A DNA stretch of 35,834 bases from Collinsella aerofaciens. Its GTDB lineage: Bacteria; Actinomycetota; Coriobacteriia; Coriobacteriales; Coriobacteriaceae. The stretch lies in the NCBI RefSeq assembly GCF_901212495.1, contig NZ_CAAKNY010000031.1:75260-111093 (forward strand), in the 5' to 3' direction. Below the pieces are notes generated by a model, which saw nothing but the letters and a program-made list of their open reading frames with translations, did no database searches and was not told the origin of the DNA. Position numbers and translations under genes: made by a program. Positions 25,096-32,898 of the stretch are shown here, in pieces; the stretch's first letter is position 1; every line of letters begins with the position of its first letter.

Positions 25096-25491
25096 ATGTC
25101 TCACGATATTTGCCCCGACACGGGAGAGCTCTGCACTTGCGATGGGTCCGAACTCTGTACCTGCGGTTGCGGTGGTTGTGGACATACTGCGGAAGAGGAA
25201 GCGGCCGCCGCGGCGTATCGCGAGGCACACCGCGAAGGCTCGTCCGGTGATGCTCTCGACCACGAACGCAAGATCATTGTGTCGTTCGACAGCACCTTCG
25301 ATGTGATGGAATGTGAGCAGTTGTGCCTTGCCGCCGGTGTGCCCGGGCGCATCATGCCATTGCCGGGCTCCATTACCGCTGGTTGCGGCCTGTGCTGGGT
25401 CATGCCGTTCTCCGGCGATGCCCTCGCCGCCTTCCGCGCTGCCACCGAAGGCCGCATAACCCCCGCCGACTACCATCAGCTCGTCCTCTAG
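25096..25491 (+). CDS. DUF3343 protein, putative Se/S carrier, with Cys-rich N-terminus
   Basis: The 131-residue protein has a C-terminal domain (about 58-131) matching DUF3343, described as a putative selenium/sulfur carrier. It runs 'IIVSFDSTFDVMECEQLCLAAGVPGRIMPLPGSITAGCGLCW', with C97 and C100 near the end. In front is a cysteine-rich segment (C6, C13, C15, C21, C23, C25, C28) that could bind metal. It lies 15 bases after mobA and close to selABC, which fits a role in handling selenium for selenocysteine or for Se-containing molybdenum hydroxylases. The latter idea also connects to the enzyme at 31984-35729. No experiment is implied. Confidence 0.75.
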   Translation: MSHDICPDTGELCTCDGSELCTCGCGGCGHTAEEEAAAAAYREAHREGSSGDALDHERKIIVSFDSTFDVMECEQLCLAAGVPGRIMPLPGSITAGCGLCWVMPFSGDALAAFRAATEGRITPADYHQLVL

Positions 25492-25749
25492 CCACTAACA
25501 CCACTACAGAGGTGCCTGTCACCAATGTGGCGGGTTTGGAACATGTGGACGAAACAGCTTCGAAACACGCGATTTGTTCGTCATGTGCTCAAAAACGCTT
25601 CTACCTGCATCGTAATCAAAACGAAACATCTGCTTGTCGGCTTATGCGAAACTTTGCTGCAACATTGCGATATGATCCATACTTAACAAAGCTCGCGGTG
25701 CCTGGGGTGCCGCGGCCGACACTTTTCGTTTCCCATCATTGGAGGAAGC

Positions 25750-27105
25750 ATGAGCTACACGCAGAAAGTTCTCGAAGAGCTCAAGGCCCGCTATCCCGAG
25801 CAGCCTGAGTTCATCCAGGCCGCGACCGAGATTCTCGGCACCATCCAGCCGGCGCTCGACGCCCACCCTGAGTATGAGGAGGCCGCCCTGCTGGAGCGCC
25901 TCGTCGAGCCCGAGCGCATCGTCATGTTCCGTGTTCCCTGGGTTGACGACCAGGGCAAGGTTCAGGTCAACCGCGGTTACCGCGTCGAGTTCAACTCTGC
26001 CATTGGACCCTACAAGGGCGGCCTGCGCTTTAACCCAACGGTCACCCTGGGTATGCTCAAGTTCCTGGGCCTGGAGCAGATCCTCAAGAACAGCCTGACC
26101 ACCCTTCCCATGGGCGGTGGCAAGGGCGGCTCCGACTTTGACCCCAAGGGTAAGTCCAACAACGAGATCATGCACTTCTGCCAGTCCTTCATGACTGAGC
26201 TCTATCGCCACATTGGCCCCAACACCGACGTTCCCGCCGGCGACCTTGGCGTTGGCGGCCGCGAGGTTGCCTACATGTTCGGTCAGTACAAGCGCCTGAC
26301 CAACGAGTGGACTGGTGTCCTTACCGGCAAGGGCCTCTCTTTTGGCGGCTCGCTCGCCCGTACCGAGGCCACCGGCTATGGTCTGGTCTACTTTGTGGAC
26401 GAGTACCTCAAGAGCCGCGGCGACTCCTTCGAGGGCAAGAACGTCGTCGTTCACGGTTCCGGTAACGTTGCTATCTACGCGGTCCAGAAGGTCGCTCAGC
26501 TCGGCGGCAAGGTTCTCGCCTGCTCCGATACCCACGGCTGGGTCGAGGATCCCGACGGCATCGACTACACCATGCTCGAGCATGTCTACAACAAGAAGCG
26601 CTCCGGCCACGACAAGGGCGTCACGCTCGCCATGTACGTTGACGAGAAGCCCAACGCCGTGTGGCACGAGGGCGACGGCCGTGGCGTGTGGCAGCTGCCC
26701 TGCGACATCGCGCTGCCCTGCGCCCGCGAGAACACGCTGCTGCTCGAGGACGCCCAGGCGCTCGTCGCCAACGGCTGCAAGGTGGTCGGCGAGGGCGCGA
26801 ACATGCCCACGACCATCGAGGCCACGACTTACTTCCAGGAAAACGGCGTCGCCTTTATGCCCGGTAAGGCTGCCAACGCCGGTGGCGTGCTTGTGTCCGG
26901 CCTGGAGATGAGCCAGAACGCCGAGCACCTGTCCTGGACCTTCGAGGAGGTCGACGGCAAGCTCGAGCAGCTCATGCGCGGCATGTTCCACAACGTGGAC
27001 GACACCGCCAAGGAGTACGGCGAGGAGGGCAACTTTGTCATGGGCGCCAACATCGCCGGCTTCCTCAAGGTGGCCGACGCCATGCTGGCCCAGGGCATCG
27101 TGTAG
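25750..27105 (+). CDS. gdhA: NADP-type glutamate dehydrogenase
   Basis: The 451-residue hexameric-type enzyme aminates 2-oxoglutarate to glutamate. Visible family features are 'GPYKGGLRF' (K89, substrate binding), 'LPMGGGKGGSDFDPKGKS' (K125), 'FGQYKRL', the dinucleotide-binding 'VHGSGNVAIYAVQKVAQLGGKVLACSD', and 'EGANMPTTIEAT' near the end. GGAGGA lies four bases ahead of the ATG. The upstream 258 bases hold no gene; TATGAT (25671-25676) is a possible -10. The 3' end is unusual: its last 86 bases recur at 31614-31699 (see that entry). Confidence 0.95.
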   Translation: MSYTQKVLEELKARYPEQPEFIQAATEILGTIQPALDAHPEYEEAALLERLVEPERIVMFRVPWVDDQGKVQVNRGYRVEFNSAIGPYKGGLRFNPTVTLGMLKFLGLEQILKNSLTTLPMGGGKGGSDFDPKGKSNNEIMHFCQSFMTELYRHIGPNTDVPAGDLGVGGREVAYMFGQYKRLTNEWTGVLTGKGLSFGGSLARTEATGYGLVYFVDEYLKSRGDSFEGKNVVVHGSGNVAIYAVQKVAQLGGKVLACSDTHGWVEDPDGIDYTMLEHVYNKKRSGHDKGVTLAMYVDEKPNAVWHEGDGRGVWQLPCDIALPCARENTLLLEDAQALVANGCKVVGEGANMPTTIEATTYFQENGVAFMPGKAANAGGVLVSGLEMSQNAEHLSWTFEEVDGKLEQLMRGMFHNVDDTAKEYGEEGNFVMGANIAGFLKVADAMLAQGIV

Positions 27106-27125
27106 CTCACACGCTTTGCAGCATG

Positions 27126-27148
27126 CCCCTGCCGCCCGCGCGGCGGGG
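27126..27148 (+). terminator. GC-rich hairpin downstream of gdhA
   Basis: CCCC-T-GCCGC (27126-27135) pairs with GCGGC-GGGG (27140-27148) around a 4-base loop, 20 bases after the gdhA stop. There is no immediate T-run. It may be an RNA-stabilising end or part of a weak terminator together with the next hairpin. Confidence 0.45.
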
Positions 27149-27157
27149 ATTCGGGAT

Positions 27158-27187
27158 GGGAGGCCCTCGGGTCGCCCTTCTTTTATT
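27158..27187 (+). terminator. Candidate terminator of gdhA
   Basis: GGGAGGC (27158-27164) pairs with GTCGCCC (27171-27177) with one mismatch and a 6-base loop, then TTCTTTTATT. It is the first hairpin with a T-rich tail after gdhA. It is weaker than the perfect terminator at 31746-31777 that follows the gdhA remnant. Confidence 0.5.
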
Positions 27188-27277
27188 CACCTCTCATGGC
27201 CCGCGGGCGACTGGCGTCAACCGTTAAGAACAGGTAATCGGTAACCGGTGGTCATGTGTCGAACGTACCATCGGCCC

Positions 27278-27283
27278 TATACT
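27278..27283 (+). promoter_or_regulatory. Possible -10 of the transglutaminase-like gene
   Basis: TATACT lies about 120 bases upstream of the start at 27401. The -35 region is poor (TGTGTC at 17-bp spacing). It is the only recognisable -10 in this 295-base gap. Confidence 0.3.
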
Positions 27284-27400
27284 TATCCGAATCGTTTTGG
27301 GAACGTTCACATCTTGTGTTGGACGAGTCATCGGACGGCCTCCCCGGTCCCCGCGCGTTCGTGGGGCCGGCGCGCGGCCACCCGGGAAAAGGGGGAAGGC

Positions 27401-30028
27401 ATGAGCGAGAAAGCGAGCAAGGGGCGCAAGCCCGTCCGACCGGGGACGCCCGTCCCGCCGGCGGGCGCCGCGACATCGCCTGCGGCCGACGAAGAGAAGC
27501 CGGTTGAGGAGCAAGGGGCCGTCGCCTCGGACGGTGCCGCCACTGGCGGCGCGTTCGGGGAGGCGGCTCCCGACTTCAACGACTACGGCGGCAAGCCCAA
27601 GAAGCGCCACCGTGTGCTCAAGGTGGCCGCGATCGTCCTCGTTGTCTGGCTCGCGTTCACGGGCGTGCGCTTCTTCATCGAGTTCGGACCCTTCCGCCAG
27701 CAGGCGGCGCAGCTCTCCATGGGCGACGCGTACTCCGACAACCTGAGCCCCGACAAGTACGACCTGCAGACGCCGCAGCGCGATCTCGAGCCCGACCACG
27801 AGTTCGACTTCGATCTGGACGACGGCGTGGACCTGGGCCTCGAGAACATCGGCGACGAGGCCACCGGCGACTACCAGATCGCGGACGCCACCGGCTCCGC
27901 GCGCGTCTTCGCCGATGGCGCCCTCACCGAGGAGATCCCCATCCAGGTCACGCAGGTGAACGACGACGGTAAGAACGAGCTCCAGGTGGAGCCGACGTTC
28001 GTCACGTGCCGCGACAAGTCCAAGGGCTACGACGACGTGGACGGCGACGACGTCTTCCACAAGGACACCCTCAAGGGCGCGTGGGGCCGCTGGTACGGCT
28101 TCGGGGGCTATTACCTGGTGCGCTACATCGGCTCGGACGGCAAGAAGCTCGAGAAGCCCCAGGTCACCTACTTCACCGTCAAGGACGACGTGAACGCGCC
28201 CGAGAACCAGCTCGCCGCCCCACAGAACCTGCAGTTCGCGGTCCAGGACGACGGCGGCCTCGGCATCTCCTGGGACAAGGTTGACGGCGCCAAGAAGTAC
28301 AAGGTGTACATGAAGACGGTGGACCCCACGGTCTCCGATCCCTCCCAGGGCGTCGAGCTGTCGCTCCTCGCCACCACCACGGACACGAAGATCAACACGC
28401 TCGACTACGACCCCGAGTCCAAGAGCTCCCAGCAGCGCGCCGCCGACGACGCTGCCAAGTGGGGCGACGCGGGCGCCTCGAACTACCACCAGAACTACCA
28501 GTTCGACGACCTCGTGATCGGCGATGACGAGGACGCGATCTACTACAACCGCGAAAAGGTCAAGCAGGGCGCACAGGGCCTCGAGGTGGCGTACGCCCCT
28601 ACGAAGGACAAGGTCAAGGCCACGTCCATCACCGTCGTGGCCGTGGGTGACGGTTCCGATGACCAGCAGTCGCCCTTCCAGTTCAAGAGCATCAACAACC
28701 TGCTGAGCCAGATCCCCGTGCAGGACGCCATCAACGTGAACAGCGACTGGGCCCAGCAGGCTCCCGACTCCCGCGCCGATCCGAAGGCGTACCTCGCCCA
28801 CCGGCTCATCACGTACGTGACCATGGCGGACGGAACCGCGGCTTCGATCGTGAACGACATCGACGTCTCCAAGATGACGAGCACGGACAGCAGCATGATC
28901 GAGGGCGCGGACGAGAGCGATCCCTCCACCTGGTCCAAGCGATCCTACACGCGGATCGAGATTCCCTACAAGGTTCGGAACACGCTCATCACCAGCACCT
29001 TCACGCTGGACGGCACGGACTGGCCGGGCGGCGCGGACGAGATCGAGAAGGCTGCCGACGAGCAGCTCACGGCCATGGCCAAGGCGAACCCCGCTGTCGG
29101 CTCGCCGCAGCGCGCGAACTTCGACAACGACGTGGACTGGGCGGCCATCCAGAAGTCGACCAAGGCCGTGTCTGAGCCGGCCGACGTTCCCTATCCCGTC
29201 TCCGGCAGCTCCGACTACGTGAAGTTCGTGGCGAGCAACATCATGGCCGGCAACATGTGCCTGGACATCACCAAGTACGCCACCCAGGCGGGTGCGCCGG
29301 ACATCACCGACGTGGTCGAGGAAGCCTGCGCCCAGAACCCGATGACGATGGTGTGGCCCGGCGGCATGAGCGTGAACGAGCGCACCGAGGGCGACAAGGT
29401 CACCGTGGCGCTCTACATTAACGGCCTGAACGCCGAGGGCGAGGACAACGACATCCCAGCGCTCAACAAGAAACGCGAGGAAACCTACAAGGTGATCAAG
29501 CAGATCGTGGCCGACGCCGTGCAGGACGGCATGTCCGACGCGGATAAGGTCAAGGCGCTCGACGCCGCCCTCTCGAACCGCCTGTTCTACGACTGGGACA
29601 GCTACTACCTGAACTCCGGCCAAGGGGATAAGGCCGACGTCGACCCGATGGACGTCTGGAAGCACCGCGGCTACGCCGCCTACGAGCTCCTCGACGACAA
29701 CCGCGTGGTGTGCTCGGGTTACGCCGCGATCTTCAAGGCCTGCGCCGACGAGGCGGGGGTCAAGAGCCTCTACGTGACGGGTACCGTGCCGCCGCAGCCG
29801 GGCTCCAACAACAACGGCCACGCCTGGAACCTCGTGAACGTCGACGGCACCTGGAAGGTCGTGGACGTGACCTGGGACGACACGGACCAGGGCGACAACC
29901 AGTCCGACGGCCAGTACCTGATGCTCGACCAGAAGGACCCGAAGCTCGACGGCCGCGTGTACGATAAAGACGCGCTGCTGGATTCCGTGGTGGAGGACTA
30001 CGTGGATCCGAGCCGCCTGGCCGCGTAG
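27401..30028 (+). CDS. Membrane-anchored transglutaminase-like protein
   Basis: The 875-residue protein starts with about 70 proline/alanine-rich, disordered cytoplasmic residues and one membrane helix (about 72-94). A large acidic extracellular part follows, with a fibronectin-III-like segment (about 271-310, 'APQNLQFAVQ' then 'ISWDKVDGAKKYKVYM'). The C-terminal domain is a transglutaminase-like fold with C771 in 'VVCSGYAAIF', H807 in 'GHAWNLVNV' and D822 in 'VVDVTWDD', a complete Cys-His-Asp triad. Such domains act as proteases or cross-linkers on cell-surface proteins; the target is unknown. The coding DNA contains no TTT in any frame that I could find, unlike neighbouring genes. AGGGGG precedes the ATG; the open frame upstream to 27248 is not needed. 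It lies on the segment bounded by gdhA ends. Confidence 0.8.
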   Translation: MSEKASKGRKPVRPGTPVPPAGAATSPAADEEKPVEEQGAVASDGAATGGAFGEAAPDFNDYGGKPKKRHRVLKVAAIVLVVWLAFTGVRFFIEFGPFRQQAAQLSMGDAYSDNLSPDKYDLQTPQRDLEPDHEFDFDLDDGVDLGLENIGDEATGDYQIADATGSARVFADGALTEEIPIQVTQVNDDGKNELQVEPTFVTCRDKSKGYDDVDGDDVFHKDTLKGAWGRWYGFGGYYLVRYIGSDGKKLEKPQVTYFTVKDDVNAPENQLAAPQNLQFAVQDDGGLGISWDKVDGAKKYKVYMKTVDPTVSDPSQGVELSLLATTTDTKINTLDYDPESKSSQQRAADDAAKWGDAGASNYHQNYQFDDLVIGDDEDAIYYNREKVKQGAQGLEVAYAPTKDKVKATSITVVAVGDGSDDQQSPFQFKSINNLLSQIPVQDAINVNSDWAQQAPDSRADPKAYLAHRLITYVTMADGTAASIVNDIDVSKMTSTDSSMIEGADESDPSTWSKRSYTRIEIPYKVRNTLITSTFTLDGTDWPGGADEIEKAADEQLTAMAKANPAVGSPQRANFDNDVDWAAIQKSTKAVSEPADVPYPVSGSSDYVKFVASNIMAGNMCLDITKYATQAGAPDITDVVEEACAQNPMTMVWPGGMSVNERTEGDKVTVALYINGLNAEGEDNDIPALNKKREETYKVIKQIVADAVQDGMSDADKVKALDAALSNRLFYDWDSYYLNSGQGDKADVDPMDVWKHRGYAAYELLDDNRVVCSGYAAIFKACADEAGVKSLYVTGTVPPQPGSNNNGHAWNLVNVDGTWKVVDVTWDDTDQGDNQSDGQYLMLDQKDPKLDGRVYDKDALLDSVVEDYVDPSRLAA

Positions 30029-30223
30029 CGCGCCCTCGGCCCCGTTCTCCGCCAAGTGCCGGTGCCAAGCGATCGGGTATGCCCGGCGTCGCGCACCCGT
30101 GCTCCCGCACCGCCGGCGCCAGGTGAAACCGATTCGCCTGGCGCTGGCGGCGCTCCGGCGCTTCGGACCTGTCATCTGGATAAGGTATGCACCCCTTTTC
30201 CTCCTCACCTGTTCTGCTATCAT

Positions 30224-30556
30224 ATGCAGACCGATGTGGTCTGGGCGGTCATCATGCTCGTGCTGGTGCTCGCGGTCTATATAGCACTCTCCCGGCGCGG
30301 GGTGTTTAGGAACTATGGCGAGGATACCGGGTGGAAGCACTATGCTGCCAGGGGAACGAAGTGGGTGGTGATCATCTCGATGGTCTATCTGCTGTTGACG
30401 GGTGGCGCGGCAGTGGCGTTCCAGTTCATGGGGATGAAGACGCTGTTCGGTGCTAATCGCTCCGAGCCGGCTTCCGAGCAGACTGCCGATGCCCGGAGCG
30501 TGAAGAGCGCCGTCGTGCCCGACGTCCTCCTTGCGCGCTCGGAGGATCTGCGATGA
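30224..30556 (+). CDS. Small unknown membrane protein
   Basis: The 110-residue protein has two membrane helices (about 6-22 and 46-69), a basic, tryptophan-containing segment between them, and a polar C-terminal tail of about 40 residues. I do not recognise the family. The ATG at 30224 is the first that yields a protein with a hydrophobic N-terminus; the frame is open further upstream but is proline-rich and unlikely. No good ribosome site is visible. The stop overlaps the next start (ATGA), so the two genes are probably made together. Confidence 0.6.
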   Translation: MQTDVVWAVIMLVLVLAVYIALSRRGVFRNYGEDTGWKHYAARGTKWVVIISMVYLLLTGGAAVAFQFMGMKTLFGANRSEPASEQTADARSVKSAVVPDVLLARSEDLR

Positions 30557-31461
30557 GGGGCAACGCGACGGGCATGCTCATCGGCGCTGCCGTCGCCGCC
30601 GTCATCGTCGCCCTGATCATGTTTCTTGCCGGCGGGGTCTTCGCGGACATCGGCGACGATCTGGGCCCGCTGGTACTGGCGCCGTTTGTCTCCATCGCGT
30701 GCACGATTCCCTACGCGGCGCTCTTCGTCCACCGCGGGCAGCGCGCCCTGGAGGCGGACCTCACGGACGATGACGCCTTCCGCGCCCAGGTCGGCCGCGT
30801 GCGCCGCACGCGGTGGATCGGCCTGGGGCTCTGCGTCATCATCGCGCTCTCGTTCGCCGTTCCCACCGCTCTTGGCCACATGGACGGCTATGGGCAGAGC
30901 GCCATCGAAGCCTTCCAACATTTGGATGAGAACCGGCGCGACTACGACGAACGGTACGGCGCGGGCGCCTACGAGCGCGACCTCAAGGCCTCCGGCCTCT
31001 CGCAGGGCGATTTTGACGACATCACCTTCGGCACGAACCTGCACGAGGTGATTCGCATGGTCGTGAACCCGCTCGCCTTGGGCAACGAGGTATTCTGGGG
31101 CGCGCTGTTTTGCTGCGTGATTGCGGTTGGCGGCATCGAGGTCGCGGTGGCCAAGCTGGCGTTCGACCCGCAGATCAAGGCGCTGCAGTCGGCGCATAAG
31201 GAGGAGGGAGCCAGCGCGGGCGGCCCGGATCTTCCCGAAGACGTGGCCGCTCTGCTGACCCGCGTGGGCAACACACCGGGTGTTCACGCGCGGCCGCTGT
31301 GGGAACCGGGGTCGGTCGGCTCGCCGCGCGCGGATGCGGTAAGCTCGCTCATCCAGAGCGTCGGCCTCTCCCACGTGCGCCAGGGCCTCTTCTGCGGCCT
31401 GGCCTTCTTCATCTCCGTGGTCCTTTCGCTAATCGGCGTCTTCCTCGGCCTGGTCGACTAA
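30553..31461 (+). CDS. Unknown multi-span membrane protein
   Basis: The 302-residue protein has five likely membrane helices (about 8-28, 38-58, 88-106, 179-200 and 279-300). A soluble stretch of about 70 residues, rich in D/E/R/Y, follows the third helix, and another of about 75 lies before the last helix. I do not recognise the family. It overlaps the small membrane protein by four bases. With the transglutaminase-like protein 200 bases upstream it forms a three-gene envelope module of unknown role. Confidence 0.65.
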   Translation: MRGNATGMLIGAAVAAVIVALIMFLAGGVFADIGDDLGPLVLAPFVSIACTIPYAALFVHRGQRALEADLTDDDAFRAQVGRVRRTRWIGLGLCVIIALSFAVPTALGHMDGYGQSAIEAFQHLDENRRDYDERYGAGAYERDLKASGLSQGDFDDITFGTNLHEVIRMVVNPLALGNEVFWGALFCCVIAVGGIEVAVAKLAFDPQIKALQSAHKEEGASAGGPDLPEDVAALLTRVGNTPGVHARPLWEPGSVGSPRADAVSSLIQSVGLSHVRQGLFCGLAFFISVVLSLIGVFLGLVD

Positions 31462-31476
31462 CTCACCTGAACGATG

Positions 31477-31544
31477 GAACCAGAGCCGATCTTTCACCGA
31501 GCCGCTACGCAAGGCGGCTCGTGCTGAAAGAACGTCTCTGGTTC
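31477..31544 (+). terminator. Three-tier hairpin after the membrane-protein genes
   Basis: Three nested perfect stems stack in one 68-base hairpin: GAACCAGAG/CTCTGGTTC (31477-31485 and 31536-31544), TCTTTCA/TGAAAGA (31490-31496 and 31525-31531) and GAGCCGC/GCGGCTC (31499-31505 and 31514-31520). The stems are separated by small internal loops (4 by 4, and 2 by 4). GATTTTGC follows, so it may end the upstream transcript, or it may be a structured RNA or mobile palindrome. Confidence 0.6.
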
Positions 31545-31561
31545 GATTTTGCACGCGTTGA

Positions 31562-31699
<138 letters not shown>

Positions 31700-31725
31700 A
31701 TCTTCGCTCGATATAGCCCAACGCG

Positions 31726-31739
31726 GCATCAGCTGATGC
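31726..31739. repeat. 14-bp perfect palindrome
   Basis: GCATCAGCTGATGC is its own reverse complement. It lies between the gdhA remnant and its terminator. The role is unknown. Confidence 0.4.
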
Positions 31740-31745
31740 GCCTAA

Positions 31746-31777
31746 GGCTCCCGACCATATCGGCCGGGAGCCTTTTT
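31746..31777 (+). terminator. Intrinsic terminator downstream of the gdhA remnant
   Basis: GGCTCCCG (31746-31753) pairs with CGGGAGCC (31765-31772), followed by TTTTT; two As ahead of the stem can extend it. It is the kind of terminator expected after a full-length gdhA, and may be the original gdhA terminator left behind when the segment at about 27106-31613 arrived. Confidence 0.88.
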
Positions 31778-31835
31778 GATCTTTTGAGGATGGAGAATAA
31801 CGTGCCATTTCCCTCGGCTCGGCACCGCCCTTAAC

Positions 31836-31898
31836 TTGCGGTGAAATAGTTCCTGTTGTGGGCTTCTGGGCCATAAAACAGGAACTATTTCACCGCAA
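31836..31898. repeat. Dispersed palindromic repeat, family A (complete copy)
   Basis: Arms 31836-31857 and 31877-31898 are perfect 22-base reverse complements around a 19-base loop. The core is the same GGAACTATTTCACCGCAA as in the other copies. It lies between the gdhA-remnant terminator and the molybdenum hydroxylase genes. Confidence 0.9.
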
Positions 31899-31950
31899 CT
31901 TATGGATGGGAGGGAGGTTTTTGTGCTGTGGAAGGTCGCGGCCCCTCGTT

Positions 31951-31959
31951 TGGTACACT
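31951..31959 (+). promoter_or_regulatory. Possible extended -10 for the molybdenum hydroxylase genes
   Basis: TGGTACACT is an extended -10-like sequence 24 bases upstream of the ATG at 31984. No -35 match is seen at 17-bp spacing. It is the best candidate in this short gap. Confidence 0.3.
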
Positions 31960-31983
31960 TAAACGTACTGGACAAGTGAAGAG

Positions 31984-32898
31984 ATGGGGGAGAACGTGCT
32001 CAAGTTCGGTACCTACGTCCGTGTTGGAAACGCGGCCGAAGCCTATGAGCTCTTGCAGAAAAACCGCAACAACAAGATTGTGGGCGGCGGCATCTGGATG
32101 CGCCTGGGTTCGCGTCGTGTGGCGACGGCGATTGACCTTTCGGCCTGCGGACTCGATCGGATCGAGGAGACCGAGACCGAGTTTCGCATCGGTGCCATGT
32201 GCACCCTGCGCCAGCTCGAGCGCCATGTCGGGCTCAACGCGCTTGTCAACCATGTCTTTGAGTTCGCCGTCCACGACATCGTGGGCGTTCAGCTGCGCAA
32301 CACCGCCACGGTGGGCGGCAGCATCTACGGCCGCTTTGGCTTCTCCGACGTGCTCTCGGCCTTTTTGGCGCTCGATTCGTACGTTGAGCTAACGGGGGCC
32401 GGTCGCGTGCCGCTCGCCGAGTTCGTGGACATGGGCTACGTGCGCGACCTGATCGAGCACGTCGTGGTCGTTAAGCACGACTACCGCGCGAGCTATGAGG
32501 CCGTGCGCAAGGCCGCGACCGACTTCCCCTCGCTCAACGTCACCGCTGCCTGGTGGGACAACAGCTGGCATGTCACCGTGGGCGCCCGCCCGCTGCGCGC
32601 GACCCTGCTGCAGGGCGAGGCGTGCGGCCTGGTGAACGAGCGGCCTTCCGAGGACGAGCTGCGTGTCCTTGCCGCGTCCGTACGCGCACTGAGCTACGGC
32701 ACCAACCTATGGGGCTCGGCCGAGTACCGCCGTCGCATCTCGGCGCCGCTTGCCGTGCAGGCCGTGCGCCGCGCCGCCGGCATCGAGCTTTCGGCCGCAC
32801 TTGCCCGCGAGCTCGAGGGCGTGCAGATACCTCAGTTCGCCACGGACGAGTATTCCTGCCGCCGCGTGCCCGGCGTCGATTCTAGCGAGGTGCGCTAA
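31984..32898 (+). CDS. xdhB: Molybdenum hydroxylase FAD-binding subunit (XdhB-like)
   Basis: The 304-residue protein is the medium (FAD) subunit of a xanthine dehydrogenase-family enzyme. It shows the FAD motifs 'KIVGGGIWMRL' (near 31-41) and 'RNTATVGGSIYGRFGFSDVLSAFLALDSYVEL', and the C-terminal CO-dehydrogenase flavoprotein domain ('YGTNLWGSAEYRRRISAPLAVQAVRRA'). It takes electrons from the 2Fe-2S clusters of the next protein. A GTG at 31996 preceded by GGGGGAG is an alternative start. The stop overlaps the next start (TAATG), so the two subunits are coupled. The substrate (xanthine, purines or another heterocycle) cannot be told. Confidence 0.85.
   Translation: MGENVLKFGTYVRVGNAAEAYELLQKNRNNKIVGGGIWMRLGSRRVATAIDLSACGLDRIEETETEFRIGAMCTLRQLERHVGLNALVNHVFEFAVHDIVGVQLRNTATVGGSIYGRFGFSDVLSAFLALDSYVELTGAGRVPLAEFVDMGYVRDLIEHVVVVKHDYRASYEAVRKAATDFPSLNVTAAWWDNSWHVTVGARPLRATLLQGEACGLVNERPSEDELRVLAASVRALSYGTNLWGSAEYRRRISAPLAVQAVRRAAGIELSAALARELEGVQIPQFATDEYSCRRVPGVDSSEVR

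Noticed and set aside
27224..30340. Minus-strand open frame of 1038 codons opposite the transglutaminase-like gene
   Set aside because: Same codon-bias shadow. The plus-strand frame has a membrane helix, a catalytic triad and a ribosome site.
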